From NCBI GenBank assembly GCA_022113835.1, contig JAILWY010000015.1, positions 9,214,501-9,278,500 of the forward strand: a stretch of 64,000 nucleotides of DNA, in the 5' to 3' direction. The translations under genes were made by a program, and so were the position numbers. Each line of letters starts with the position of its first letter. Position 1 is the first letter of the stretch. The notes beneath the pieces were generated by a model. It saw only the letters and a list, made by a program, of their open reading frames with translations. It did not search any database and had not been told where the DNA came from. Of this stretch, positions 46,229 through 56,578 are shown piece after piece. The stretch is from Atopsyche davidsoni. Taxonomy: Eukaryota > Arthropoda > Insecta > Trichoptera > Hydrobiosidae.

Positions 46229-49200
46229 TCTCAATTTAAAAACATAATTTTTTGGAATATAAATTTTCTTCAAGTTTTGATTATGATTTAATTAAATTGA
46301 TATATGCTTAATTGCTTTAAAACTCAATAGTAAAAATTAAGAATAAGTTATTGCAAAATAAAATTTGACTTTTGATTAAAAACCATAGAAATATTAAAAA
46401 TTTGAATACATTCAAGTCTTTTAATTTTAATCTACTTCACTCGTAAAGCTATACTGAATATTCTTCGAACACTCACTACATGAAAGCGCTGAGTAATTTC
46501 TATATATTAAACCTGTCTACAAATAACAAATTAATTTTATCGTCCTGAAAACTAAATCTGATGACCAAAATACCATTACTTTTTAGAATCGACACAATAA
46601 ATTTAAAAATTATATTTGAATTGTTATTTTAGCATATTTTAAGATAACTTTGACTGTACATTGTCCAGGACTTCACACAGGCCGTTCGTAAGTGTTGGTA
46701 CTCCTATGAAGCCTATATTTACAGTCACCCCATAACTGAAGGCTGTGTGTTGGCTTCGGGAGTGTGGAGGGCACAATACATCAATAGAGCCTCGTGGCAG
46801 CCGATGCAAATGAATCACTTCAGTTCATTAAAAGCCTTCGTCATCGCGACGTAAGACGGGAGGGTACTGCACGAAAAAGTGTTACGAAACGTTATAATCA
46901 AAAATTAAACTGATATAAATCTAATGTTTAGAGTTTCAAGTAACCGTGACTTAAAAAAAGTGTTAAATTACCGTTATTTGTAATTTTGAATTCCAAACGT
47001 CCGAAAATAAAAATAAAAGTTTTAAATATCATAAAATGATTTTATTCATTGAAAAAGTATAATTTTTAAATATTACAAATACATATTATAATAAAAAACT
47101 TTAAAATTGAGACATGAGAATTTTTTGTTATTATCAGTTTTAACCAAATATTTGTTTTTATTTAAAAACGTGATTTTTTGCCACATTTTTTATGCAAGGA
47201 AAAATGTTACTACTCAAAATTAATATTATTAAATTATTGCGGAATGTTTTTTTAAAAAATTATATCGTGATTTTTAGTCATCCGGTCATTTAGATTCTCA
47301 AGACAAAAAACCCCATCAGGGTCTTTCGTACTTTTATCATTCACTACTGGATCTTTTAAATTGGAAATTTACTTTGCTTTATTCAGAAACACATATTATT
47401 TTTAATGTTGTCCTTATTTTCGAATGAAGCTTTTATCGTAAATAAATTAAAAAACTCTCATAAGTGCATCGAGTGCAATTTACTGCATGTGAGTACATAA
47501 AGTGCATTTTAACTCAGCTATGTTAATATAATATATGCAATATTTAATCACTAAAAAGGCCAACTTGATCTTCTTTCGTGTTCGCACAAAATTTAACAAG
47601 TCAATTTCACGGGGGTGCTAAAATATAAGGGGTATTTCATTTACGAGATAACGCGGTACAAAACTTTTTAATAGTTTACGACAGGTAAGTGGCTTCTATT
47701 TACATTTGAAATATGCAATATTTATAAATAAAATTTAAAAAACTCAGTTGACCAAAAATAGAGATATTTTAATAATATTACTCTATATATCTAACTATTA
47801 AGACCAAAGAAAAATTGAGACAAATGGTTTACGAACCAAATGATATTTATTAACAAGACTTCTCTGTAACGCGATAGAGCCTTTATTGTTCCATATGATT
47901 TTAATGATTTATTTTACTACAAAATACTACGAAAAAAGATATTTCAAAATCATATATAAATAAATAGCTTTTATGTATAAAAATAATTTCAAAAAATAGA
48001 GGCTTTTGTGCATATATTTTGGCAAAAAATGTGACTATGGAGGAATATCAAATTAATGATTTTACACTGCCTTTAATTAAAATACCATGAATATAATATA
48101 CTATCTCTTTTATATCTGAATTATAATATACTATCATTAATGTTAATGATGGCTGGGAAGGTATATCATTAAATATAAGACATTTTTCTGATGGAATCTG
48201 ATCGAATATATATTACATATTATAAATATAACTCGAAACCCAAATATCATCTTTAAAAAATAAAATCGCACAAACGTTACAGTGATCTCCAAAATGATTC
48301 CCGTCATAAAAAACAGGAATTTTAAAATAAAGCAAAGAGATTCAAACCTGTTCCTGGTCCAGTAACCCCTTGCATTGTTAAAAAAATCAGGCTTGTTTAA
48401 ATAAAAACAGGTTTAAAAACGTTTTGCATAAAAAATATGGTATTTAAATTTAACGTTGTTTAAAACTATATAACATATTTAACCCCCCTTAAATGATTGC
48501 TTTTAGTAATTATGTACTTTTTATATACTATATACACGAAAGAAAATTATATTATAATAAATATTTGAAAATCGTTTGAGATGGATAAAGAATGACATCT
48601 TGAGTCAGCTAATAAGATGTTAATTTGACGGCTAGGTTCGATCGAGGTTTACTGTAATATATTGTGTTTATAATTAAGAAATCGTGAGCGTATTAAAAAA
48701 ATATGATTATCAATTAATCATACCTAATCAATTCGTTAAACTTAGTACCCGATGCGACCTGGCGAGATGTGATACTCGCATCTTACTCTTATTACTTGCA
48801 TGCAATAAATTCTGAGTACAATGCACAAAGAGATTATGGCACAGATTCCCAGTGATTAAGAGGTCCAGTCCTCTGCAAAAATGGTAAGATTTATTCGGTT
48901 CTAGGCGTCGAGGTCCAGGGGGTCAGTCCAGAGTGTCGCCTTATTACTGAGAGATAGGCATCTTACACCACTCACCTGGGCACCTGTGACACGCTGTAGA
49001 CCGACCTTAATGTCAAGGCATTAATCATAATATGTAATATAATTGTTCTGAAAGCCATTGGCTTAATGCACTATATATATTCTTAACAGGTGTAGCTAAA
49101 TGGAATCATTAATTATTTCGATAGTTGAAGTAGGAATATTGTAATAAAATATTTTTGCAGTTAATTTTATATGAAACGTTAAATAAATGTATTATATGCG

Positions 49201-51498
49201 ATTTGTATATTGTTATAGTAACTGGAAATATTGATTGTTTCAGTCACTACGAATAATAGAAAAAAATTATGTCTTATATCAAAATAATACAAATCTCAAG
49301 ATGTATTTTTGAGACAAATATAGTTTTTATAATACTACTTGATTTATTTAATATTTATTAAAAATCATCGTTTTTGGTTTTTAAGAAATATTAATGCCAT
49401 ATTCATTTCGAATAAAAAAAAAAATCATGTGGGTACAAAAATACGGTTTTAACAACATTTATATAATACTCGTTCATACATTGGTTAGAATTTTCGATTT
49501 TTTGAGTTATAAAAATATTTATATATTTTGACATAATATTTACGCCTAAAATGCTTGGAAGTTACAAGCCCTTTTGAGTACATTTGGTCTAAACTTGCAT
49601 ACGACGATTCACGTTATCGCTTATTTACTGCAACGTTTGTTATTTTATTTGTCAATAAATTTATTAAAAATAATCATTTTGTAAAGCAACAGGTGACTGG
49701 AGCATATTGAGGCAATAAACCTGTATTGGTGTATTCGTAGGTTATGAGCTGATTTTTAATCTCAGGTATTGAGGTGCTTCAAGTTTTCAGTTCCCCGACG
49801 TTTCTTGTATGCGTAAAAATGCGAATTTATTAAAAGTTGAACAGTGATCACTGTTGAATATTCAATGCGTTTATAACGCAGTGGTAATGGAGCCCACTTA
49901 CTGAGAACCGTGTTCAGCGTTTCTTGTTGTAACAAATACACCCATAAACTAAAGCCTCATTGTTGTAAAAGCTGGCGTCTTACAAACACAGGTGGGAAAT
50001 AAATCAACCTGTAATGCTTAGTTTTATCTCCTCGGATAATGTTTCTTTGCTAGCCCTGTGAGGTCAGGCATTAGACGCAATAATATTCTTAATGCAATGA
50101 AACTTCTGTTTTGTTTGGATTCAAAAACTGAGTGCATGAATACACGTGTGTGTTTTCAGGGTATACTTGTGGTAGCATAGATTTATGATTACGTTTATGA
50201 CAGCACCTACCAATGCCAACATGCCATGAGAACTGGGCCTATTCTGTCGACAACGTCGCCGAGGTTGGACGTCTGCTAGCAACCCACCGAAACATTACTA
50301 TGTTACTAGTATTACTAGTATATTGATAAATTCAAACTGCGATATTGAATCAATATTTTTATAGTACTGCCTAAAAACGCCTTTCAGTTAAGTGATATTA
50401 TTGTCACCTTTAACAGCAGTACAGTATAAAGTATTCAGAATACGCACTGTTTAAAATTCTTTATAATAAATAACAGCAAAATTATCAAAGGTTTCGAGAG
50501 TGGCAAATCTATGTTTCAATGAATACGTTGAAAGTTTCAAAACAAAACGTGTTTATCTTTGCATTGTTCGAAACAATAAATCTCCAATCACAATTGACGG
50601 CCAGTCATTCGTACTGATTGAGTATTTCAAAAGTGTGTCAGCAGCGTTGCCTTTTGTATTTGATTATTAAGCCCAGCAATTAAAATCGCGAATTCTGACA
50701 CGCGTCAGATTCAAGTGTAGACAACCGCTTTGCAAACAGAGATCTCAATTAAAAGAAACAATTTCAACAATGACACGGTAGTAATAAACAAACGCCTAAA
50801 ATAAGATTGACCTAAAATAATGCTCTGGTTTTCATTGGAAAGCTCCATTATTTATAAAGAATCATTGATTTGTATAAAAACTGTAATTTAAAAATATAAA
50901 ATTTACGATGGACAGGTTTATTATGGAAATCTACACAAATATGAATACCTCAATGACAATTACATTATTGTCAACATTTTGTGTTTGACTGTGCTTTAAA
51001 ATAAACTGTTTACTCTTGAGTATTAATTTTAACTATATTATTAGTGTGAAGTCCTCACATGCATTAAAGCATTACTTGTCCTTAAGTTAAAAGTATATTA
51101 GGCTTATATTCAAAAAATAAAACGGATTGCGTTAATTTTAGTCTCACCGCACGTCACTGGTGTTAACCAAGTCTGCTCCATTGACTTTTGATTGAAAAAT
51201 CATCGTTTTTTCCCTGTACTGACGTAGTAAAAGGTTGCACAAAAACAAATCGTATTGACGTTGCGTATGCCATGTTCGCCGTATTATTTTGAGATGTTCT
51301 GGAGAAACCGTGGATGTGGAGTATTGGTTGTAGGATTAAGGTTTGGTTCCAAATCAGAAGGTCGGCAAAATATTAAAACGTATTCGAGATTTATTGCGAA
51401 GTGTGACGAAGTCTCTCTGCCGCGTATCTATTGTATTTGACTTTGTCGGCGGAACAGGAAGATGTTTTCATTCAATGCCTTCAAAATGACTTGTGTCA
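46229..51498. other. AT-rich non-coding DNA
   Basis: About 5.3 kb without any recognisable gene, transposon end or strong repeat. GC-balanced pockets occur at 46660-46860, 48740-48800, 48880-49010 and 50200-50290. A solitary miniature-element end (CACCGCACGTCACTGG) lies at 51147-51162. The exceptional lack of repeats compared with the flanks is itself notable. Confidence 0.5.
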
Positions 51499-51684
51499 CC
51501 GTGGGGTTATGATTGGGGTTGTGTGGGTGTCGATGGGGGAATGGCTTTTGGCCTTTTTTTGTAGAGGCAGTCTTCGAGGTTGTAATCGAAGAGGGTGTTG
51601 ATTGAGGGGTTTGGAACTAAGTGGGTGGAGATTTGGAAGAAGTGTGCGAGGTAAATGATGACATCTTGGATCGTTTTGGTGTTG

Positions 51685-51689
51685 GCGTC
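51685..51689. repeat. Left target-site duplication (gcgtc)
   Basis: Identical to 55935-55939 immediately after the right LTR. A 4-6 bp duplication is expected for LTR retrotransposon integration. Confidence 0.93.
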
Positions 51690-52127
51690 TGTACGATTTT
51701 AATGATGGTACCACCATCTATGTTTGGTTGGTGGTATGAGCTATCAAGGTGGTGATGGCTCAGGGAGCTGTTTTGCGGGCCATGTGACCTATGGGTCATG
51801 TGACGGCGAATTGGGACCTCGAGAGGGGGGGACCAAGTGACGTATAAAAGGGCGGCCTGGCATTCAGCTCCTCCTCTATTTCTCTATTTCTCTATTTCTC
51901 TATATTCTCAGTTCTTCCCTATTCTCTTATTATTATGTGATATTTATATTGTAATAAAAACGGAAATCATAAAATCCGAATTTTAATGACGAACGAGACG
52001 TGCATCATAACTCAAAGTGAAAATAACGACCATTAATCCCGGTCGAGTAACGAGCCGAAGATCGAACAAGTGTGGGCTGAATTTACAACTCAGCAGAATC
52101 CACGCATGCTGCGGATCGGCGCGAACA
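51690..52127 (+). repeat. 5' LTR
   Basis: Starts TGTACGATTTTAATG and ends GGCGCGAACA. A TATA box TATAAAAGG lies at 51843-51851, and the start of R is probably near the TTCAGCTCC at about 51863. A CTCTATTT short tandem array follows at about 51882-51905, and an AATAAA signal lies at 51953-51958. A palindromic CATGTGACC / GGTCATGTG lies at about 51781-51802. Confidence 0.96.
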
Positions 52128-52145
52128 TGGTCCTTCGAACTCAGA
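52128..52145 (+). other. Primer binding site
   Basis: TGGTCCTTCGAACTC directly abuts the LTR end. It is complementary to a tRNA 3' end ...GAGTTCGAAGGACCA. The isoacceptor was not identified. Confidence 0.8.
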
Positions 52146-52750
52146 TGTTGGAACAGTTTGTAACTGCATCAGGATGTCCCAAAACAAGACATCGTAACCG
52201 GAGCAGCGCAGTGCACGCATCATGATCAGACGAGTCATCACCAGGAGCCAGACGAGTGGAAGTCGAACTGAACGTGAGTACCGATCTCCTTGTATCACGT
52301 CCTATCATCGGAAATAATGCAATCTCATTATTGTCAGCATCGGACTTCCCGTCATTAGTTTTTTGTAATCAGTAGGTAGGTGATAGTTTTTTGAACAAGT
52401 GCACGTCGTTAGTTGAATTTATTGTTTTTAAAAAGTTTTAAGGTTAAAATGTATATGTTCGTCTCTCGTCGATAATTTTAAATGTTACAAAGTAAGTAGG
52501 TAGAACACGTGGAGCACGTGTAGATAATTATTTGGATCAATGCTTTGGTTAAAGAAATGTCATAATTAGAACACAGATGACGTTCGCGTAAGCGTGGCAA
52601 AATTCAAAAATTTTATTATATTATTTTTAAAAAAAATATTATATTAGTTGGAACATAAATAACTAATATAACGGAAATTAAGTAAAAATAAAGTAAAGGA
52701 CTCGGTGATTATTAAAATAATAACGGATTCATTTGGCAAGTTTAAAAAAA
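52146..52750 (+). other. Element leader
   Basis: About 600 bases from the primer site to the ORF start. A donor-like AAC|GTGAGTACC occurs at about 52273, and an acceptor-like TTTGGCAAG ends at 52740, ten bases before the ATG. A leader intron is therefore conceivable, but the pyrimidine tract is poor. No coding was recognised. Confidence 0.4.
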
Positions 52751-54859
52751 ATGGCGGAATTAAAAGAACTCATAATGAAGCGAAGATGTATTATGGGTCA
52801 AATAACGAGTTGTGGTAGTTACTTCGCTTCAGAATCCAGTAGCCTAGCACAAATACCTTTAAGATTGAAAAAAATGGAAGAATGTTACGAGGAGATCTAT
52901 AAGATACAATCGAAAATAGAGTCAATCTCAGGTGTTGACGATGACGAATGGGAAACAATTGATGCCGCGTACTATGATACAATAGCGTTAGGGAAGAAGA
53001 GATTTAAAGGATTAGAGCCACCAGTTAAAGGAATAACCGGTGTGAAGGCGGTCGTCAAGTTAGAGCGACCGCAGCCAGGATTAGTTTCTGGAGTTGAGGA
53101 AGGGAACCGCGTCGTCAAGTTAGAGCGACCGCAGCCAGGATTATTTCCTGGAGTTGAGGAAGGGAACCGAGTCGTCAAGTTAGAGCGACCGCAGCCAGGA
53201 TTATTTCCTGGAGTTGAGGAAGGGAACCGCGTCGTCAAGTTAGAGCGACCGCAGCCAGGATTATTTCCTGGAGTTGAGGAAGGGAACCGCGTCGTCAAGT
53301 TAGAGCGACCGCAGCCAGGATTATTTCCTGGAGTTGAGGAAGGGAACCGCGTCGTCAAGTTAGAGCGACCGCAACCAGGATTATTTCCTGGAGTTGAGGA
53401 AGGGAACCGCGTCGTCAAGTTAGAGCGATCGCAGCCAGGATTATTTCCTGGAGTTGAGGAAGGGAACCGCGTCGTCAAGTTAGAGCGACCGCAGCCAGGA
53501 TTAGTTTCTGGAGTTGAGGAAGGGAACCGAGTCGTCAAGTTAGAGCGACCGCAGCCAGGATTATTTCCTGGAGTTGAGGAAGGGAACCGCGTCGTCAAGT
53601 TAGAGCGACCGCAACCAGGATTATTTCCTGGAGTTGAGGAAGGGAACCGCGTCGTCAAGTTAGAGCGATCGCAGCCAGGATTATTTCCTGGAGTTGAGGA
53701 AGGGAACCGCGTCGTCAAGTTAGAGCGATCGCAGCCAGGATTATTTCCTGGAGTTGAGGAAGGGAACCGAGTCGTCAAGTTAGAGCGATCGCAGCCAGGA
53801 TTAGTTTCTGGAGTTGAGGAAGGGAACCGCGTCGTCAAGTTAGAGCGACCGCAGCCAGGATTAGTTTCTGGAGTTGAGGAAGGGAACCGAGTCGTCAAGT
53901 TAGAGCGACCGCAGCCAGGATTATTTCCTGGAGTTGAGGAAGGGAACCGCGTCGTCAAGTTAGAGCGACCGCAACCAGGATTATTTCCTGGAGTTGAGGA
54001 AGGGAACCGCGTCGTCAAGTTAGAGCGACCGCAGCCAAGATTATGTCCTGGAGTTGAGAAAGGGGACTGCGTTGTCAAGTTGGAACGATCGCAGAACGGC
54101 TTTCAGAGGAAGGCCAGAGAGATGGGCCGAGCGCCATCTCAAAAAGACTGCGTCGTCAGGTTAGAACGACCGCAGGAAACGGAAGCGGTGTCAAAACAAG
54201 ATGACGGTTCATCATGTGTAGTGGCGCCAGCAAAGCGACATTTTTCATTAAAGGAAAAAAGTCGAAATTTAAGAGAAACATATCTTGCGGTTAGAAAAAG
54301 ATTTCTCGACTTAGAACTTCGGACTCAAGATAATAAAAGGAGAGTAGAATATTCAATATTCAGGTTAGGACATTTGCTGGAGTGCGACCCTCCCAGTGAA
54401 GATGAGATCGTATCATCTTTACCTCGTCATGCGGCGTACAAACAGTTAACTGTTTGTACACCGCACGTTGTACGTAAGTACAACTACAAGGTTCAGGTAA
54501 TTTTAAATTCATTCTACGTAGACAAGTTAATTACGGGAACTGACACCATTGAACAAGCGAAAAAATTAAAATCGGATTTAGTTGAAATTTTAAGTATTAT
54601 AGAAAAATCATTAGGTAGTTTCCGACCTCCTTTCCTTAACACCAGCCCATTCCTGATCGGTACGTCACTAGTAAGCACGCCGCAAAAAGACGTACGGGAG
54701 ACATCTTTCAATCGACAAGATCGATACAAAATGTTTACACACATGATTTTTTGTTTTTGGAATCGATGGAAACGGAGTATTTGGGACAACTACAGGAGCG
54801 GTCCAAATGGACCAACAAGGGGAGACGAGAGATCCAGCAGGGGGACTTGGTCATCCTGA
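52751..54859 (+). CDS. Gag-like / 20-residue tandem-repeat / pol-scrap protein
   Basis: 702 codons from ATG 52751 (context AAAAAAAATGG). The frame is also open a few codons upstream, but only from a TTG. Residues 1-100 (MAELKELIMKRRCIMGQI...) form charged helices and resemble the N-terminal gag segment of BEL/Pao elements. Residues 101-440 are 17 tandem copies of VVKLERPQPGLFPGVEEGNR. Variants are P/S at position 7, FP/VS at 12-13 and a divergent last copy. Two decayed units start at about 441 and 468. Residues 490-560 are helical and unassigned. Residues 580-615 match the reverse transcriptase active-site segment, with FYVDKLITGTDTIEQAKKL; the second Asp of YVDD is Lys, so it cannot polymerise. 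Residues 635-673 match the BEL integrase tail (SPFLIGTSL, FWNRW). After W673 the frame leaves that homology, and 674-702 are out-of-frame sequence. The function of the repeat protein is unknown; an RNA- or capsid-binding role is conceivable. Confidence 0.85.
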   Translation: MAELKELIMKRRCIMGQITSCGSYFASESSSLAQIPLRLKKMEECYEEIYKIQSKIESISGVDDDEWETIDAAYYDTIALGKKRFKGLEPPVKGITGVKAVVKLERPQPGLVSGVEEGNRVVKLERPQPGLFPGVEEGNRVVKLERPQPGLFPGVEEGNRVVKLERPQPGLFPGVEEGNRVVKLERPQPGLFPGVEEGNRVVKLERPQPGLFPGVEEGNRVVKLERSQPGLFPGVEEGNRVVKLERPQPGLVSGVEEGNRVVKLERPQPGLFPGVEEGNRVVKLERPQPGLFPGVEEGNRVVKLERSQPGLFPGVEEGNRVVKLERSQPGLFPGVEEGNRVVKLERSQPGLVSGVEEGNRVVKLERPQPGLVSGVEEGNRVVKLERPQPGLFPGVEEGNRVVKLERPQPGLFPGVEEGNRVVKLERPQPRLCPGVEKGDCVVKLERSQNGFQRKAREMGRAPSQKDCVVRLERPQETEAVSKQDDGSSCVVAPAKRHFSLKEKSRNLRETYLAVRKRFLDLELRTQDNKRRVEYSIFRLGHLLECDPPSEDEIVSSLPRHAAYKQLTVCTPHVVRKYNYKVQVILNSFYVDKLITGTDTIEQAKKLKSDLVEILSIIEKSLGSFRPPFLNTSPFLIGTSLVSTPQKDVRETSFNRQDRYKMFTHMIFCFWNRWKRSIWDNYRSGPNGPTRGDERSSRGTWSS
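53051..54070 (+). repeat. 60-bp coding minisatellite, 17 units
   Basis: Seventeen 60-bp units in perfect register, starting GTCGTCAAGTTAGAGCGACC. Differences are limited to a few sites: gaCcg/gaTcg, cag/caa, TTATTTCC/TTAGTTTC and AACCGC/AACCGA. Three consecutive units at 53461-53640 are identical to three at 53821-54000, a 360-bp higher-order period. Because 60 is a multiple of three, the antisense strand is also open throughout. Confidence 0.98.
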
Positions 54860-55068
54860 AGGAAGACAACGTTCAGCCACTACACTGGCCGATGGGGCGT
54901 GTCACGAGCCTACATCCAAGAGCAGACGGCTGTGTGCGAGTAGTTGATATTCGCACAGCCAAGGGGAGTACTACACGAGCAGTCAACAGAGTTGTTTTGT
55001 TGCCAATGGACGACGTAGAAAACAAGTCAGTGGAAGAAAACTCAAACAGTGAACGTCATCAAAAATGA
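54751..55068 (+). pseudogene. BEL/Pao integrase C-terminal fragment (shifted frame)
   Basis: From about 54766 this frame reads METEYLGQLQERSKW, then GDLVILKEDN, HWPMGRVTSLHP, DGCVRVVDIRT and VNRVVLLP. This is the conserved C-terminal domain of BEL-type integrases. It continues the homology that the long frame loses after FWNRW (54755-54769), so a small indel lies between about 54769 and 54775. The stop is at 55066-55068. Without a frameshift during translation this part is not made. No slippery heptamer is evident. Confidence 0.85.
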
Positions 55069-55436
55069 CAAGTGTTTATAAATCAGTGCTGATGCACTCA
55101 GTGCAATCCAAGAGGGATTGGAGACTCATAAGTGGAAAAGGGACCACAGTTTTAGATTTATTTTACTTTTGTAATTTATTTCATGTTAGGTTAAGCTTTA
55201 TGATTACGAAATAACGTAACGAAATAACTTTAAAGTGAAACAAACAGTGAACGTCATCAAAGATGACAAGTGTTTATAAATCAGGTGCTGATGCACTCAG
55301 TGGAATTCAGGATGGATTGGAGACCACGGAATGGACTCCTAAGTGGAAAAAGGACCACGGTTTTAGTGATTATCGTTTTTGACTTTGTAATTTATTTTCC
55401 ATGTTAGGTTAAGCTTTATGATTTATGAAATAACGC
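55044..55436 (+). repeat. Imperfect tandem duplication in the element's 3' region
   Basis: Unit 1 is 55044-55241 and unit 2 is 55242-55436. Both begin AAACAGTGAACGTCATCAAA and contain GACAAGTGTTTATAAATCAG and CATGTTAGGTTAAGCTTTATG. They differ by substitutions and a GACCACGGAATG insertion in unit 2. The integrase stop codon lies inside unit 1. Confidence 0.92.
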
Positions 55437-55485
55437 GGATGTAATGTCGATTAAGGAAGAAAAAACTATGAGATAGTGATTTCTT

Positions 55486-55496
55486 GGGGGGAAGTA
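55486..55496 (+). other. Polypurine tract
   Basis: GGGGGGAAGTA directly precedes the 3' LTR, where plus-strand synthesis would be primed. Confidence 0.8.
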
Positions 55497-55934
55497 TGTA
55501 CGATTTTAATGATGGTACCACCATCTATGTTTGGTTGGTGGTATGAGCTATCAAGGTGGTGATGGCTCAGGGAGCTGTTTTGCGGGCCATGTGACCTATG
55601 GGTCATGTGACGGCGAATTGGGACCTCGAGAGGGGGGGACCAAGTGACGTATAAAAGGGCGGCCTGGCATTCAGCTCCTCCTCTATTTCTCTATTTCTCT
55701 ATTTCTCTATATTCTCAGTTCTTCCCTATTCTCTTATTATTATGTGATATTTATATTGTAATAAAAACGGAAATCATAAAATCCGAATTTTAATGACGAA
55801 CGAGACGTGCATCATAACTCAAAGTGAAAATAACGACCATTAATCCCGGTCGAGTAACGAGCCGAAGATCGAACAAGTGTGGGCTGAATTTACAACTCAG
55901 CAGAATCCACGCATGCTGCGGATCGGCGCGAACA
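55497..55934 (+). repeat. 3' LTR
   Basis: 438 bp; on reading, identical to the 5' LTR. TATA at 55650-55657 and AATAAA at 55760-55765. Followed by gcgtc (55935-55939), the right target duplication. Confidence 0.96.
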
Positions 55935-56030
55935 GCGTCTCTGTGGAGCTGGGCATTTTGGATGAACCACGAGGCATTGAGTGGAGGAATTTATTTTGGC
56001 GTGTGTCTTTCTGCCGCGTGAAGTTCTTTA

Positions 56031-56508
56031 TATATATAGTTTTGGTATTGTTACACCGCTGAGTAGTTGTGCCAATAGTACCAATGAATTGTAGCTCAGC
56101 GCATGTGCACCGACCGCTACACCGTTATATTGAAAATAATATATATTAACATAAGTTTACAGACAATGCAACGTATTAATACAAAATCAAGCTTTCAAAG
56201 TATCGAACCGGAAACGCTGCGCAATCAGCGCGGCTCGAGGCTCTCGCGGGAGGTTTTTTTTTTTTTCAGGCCGACAAGTGTTCAACTCGGGCCTACACGG
56301 GACTGACGACACAATGGGCCGCCCCCCCCCCTTCTTCCCCCCTCCCCCTCCTCCTTCTCCCCCCCCCCCCGCGGCCATTGTAGTGCGCGACGGGACAATG
56401 GCCGGCCGGCGAGCACATCGCGCGCACCGTGCGCCCCTCATTGTCTTGCTTGTTAACATTTGGGATGTTTGCGATTGCTCCCGCTGTTTGTTGTTGAGCT
56501 ACTCGACC
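56031..56508. repeat. Non-coding DNA; GC-rich block with C/T simple repeats
   Basis: Bases 56205-56460 are GC-rich, with a T-run at 56253-56266 and CCCCCCTTCTTCC-type pyrimidine tracts at 56320-56372. The tracts open several frames on both strands. No gene is supported. Confidence 0.55.
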
Positions 56509-56578
56509 GCCTCGTGGTCCGGTGGTTAGCGCACTCTCCCGCCGACGTCACGGCTCCGAACTGGGACCCGGATGAGGC
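56509..56578 (+). repeat. tRNA-like SINE head
   Basis: Seventy bases with a fully paired seven-base acceptor stem (GCCTCGT against ATGAGGC, one wobble). A-box-like GTCCGGTGGTTAGCGC and a degenerate B box GGCTCCGAACTGGGACC follow. The anticodon arm does not fold well. It is either a decayed tRNA gene or the head of a SINE. Confidence 0.5.

Larger units (their letters stand above)
51690..55934 (+). mobile_element. Non-autonomous BEL/Pao-type LTR retrotransposon with tandem-repeat ORF
   Basis: Complete 4245-bp insertion: two 438-bp LTRs with TGT...ACA ends, a 5-bp target duplication, a primer binding site at 52128, a polypurine tract at 55486 and an internal region with one long frame. The only pol remains are a reverse transcriptase scrap and an integrase C-terminus of BEL type (see the coding entries). 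Protease, RNase H and the integrase catalytic core are absent, so mobility must have depended on proteins from a relative. The LTRs appear identical base for base, which points to a recent insertion. It interrupts an older LINE remnant. Confidence 0.95.
51499..56030 (-). pseudogene. LINE (Jockey-like) ORF2 C-terminal fragment, split by the BEL element
   Basis: Removing 51690-55939 joins a minus-strand frame that reads NASWFIQNAQLHRDANTKTI, then QDVIIYLAHFF, HLVPNPSINTLFDY and KKRPKAIPPSTP. The stop is at 51507-51509. The pattern (WF-x-N, LH-x-D, ipt-x-x-vi, NP) is the C-terminal tail of Jockey-type non-LTR retrotransposon proteins. Upstream, beyond about 56010, a stop and a likely indel break the frame, and the reverse transcriptase is not present. 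The insertion point lies between the Arg and Asp codons of LHRD, where the gcgtc duplication sits. Confidence 0.72.

Noticed and set aside
52972..54078. Long open frame of 368 codons antisense to the repeat ORF
   Set aside because: It is open only because the 60-bp unit has no stop in that phase and is copied 17 times; outside the array it ends at once and has no family motif.
54751..55068. Programmed ribosomal frameshift joining the repeat ORF to the integrase tail
   Set aside because: No slippery heptamer followed by a stable structure is evident, and only a C-terminal scrap would be gained; a simple indel explains it.
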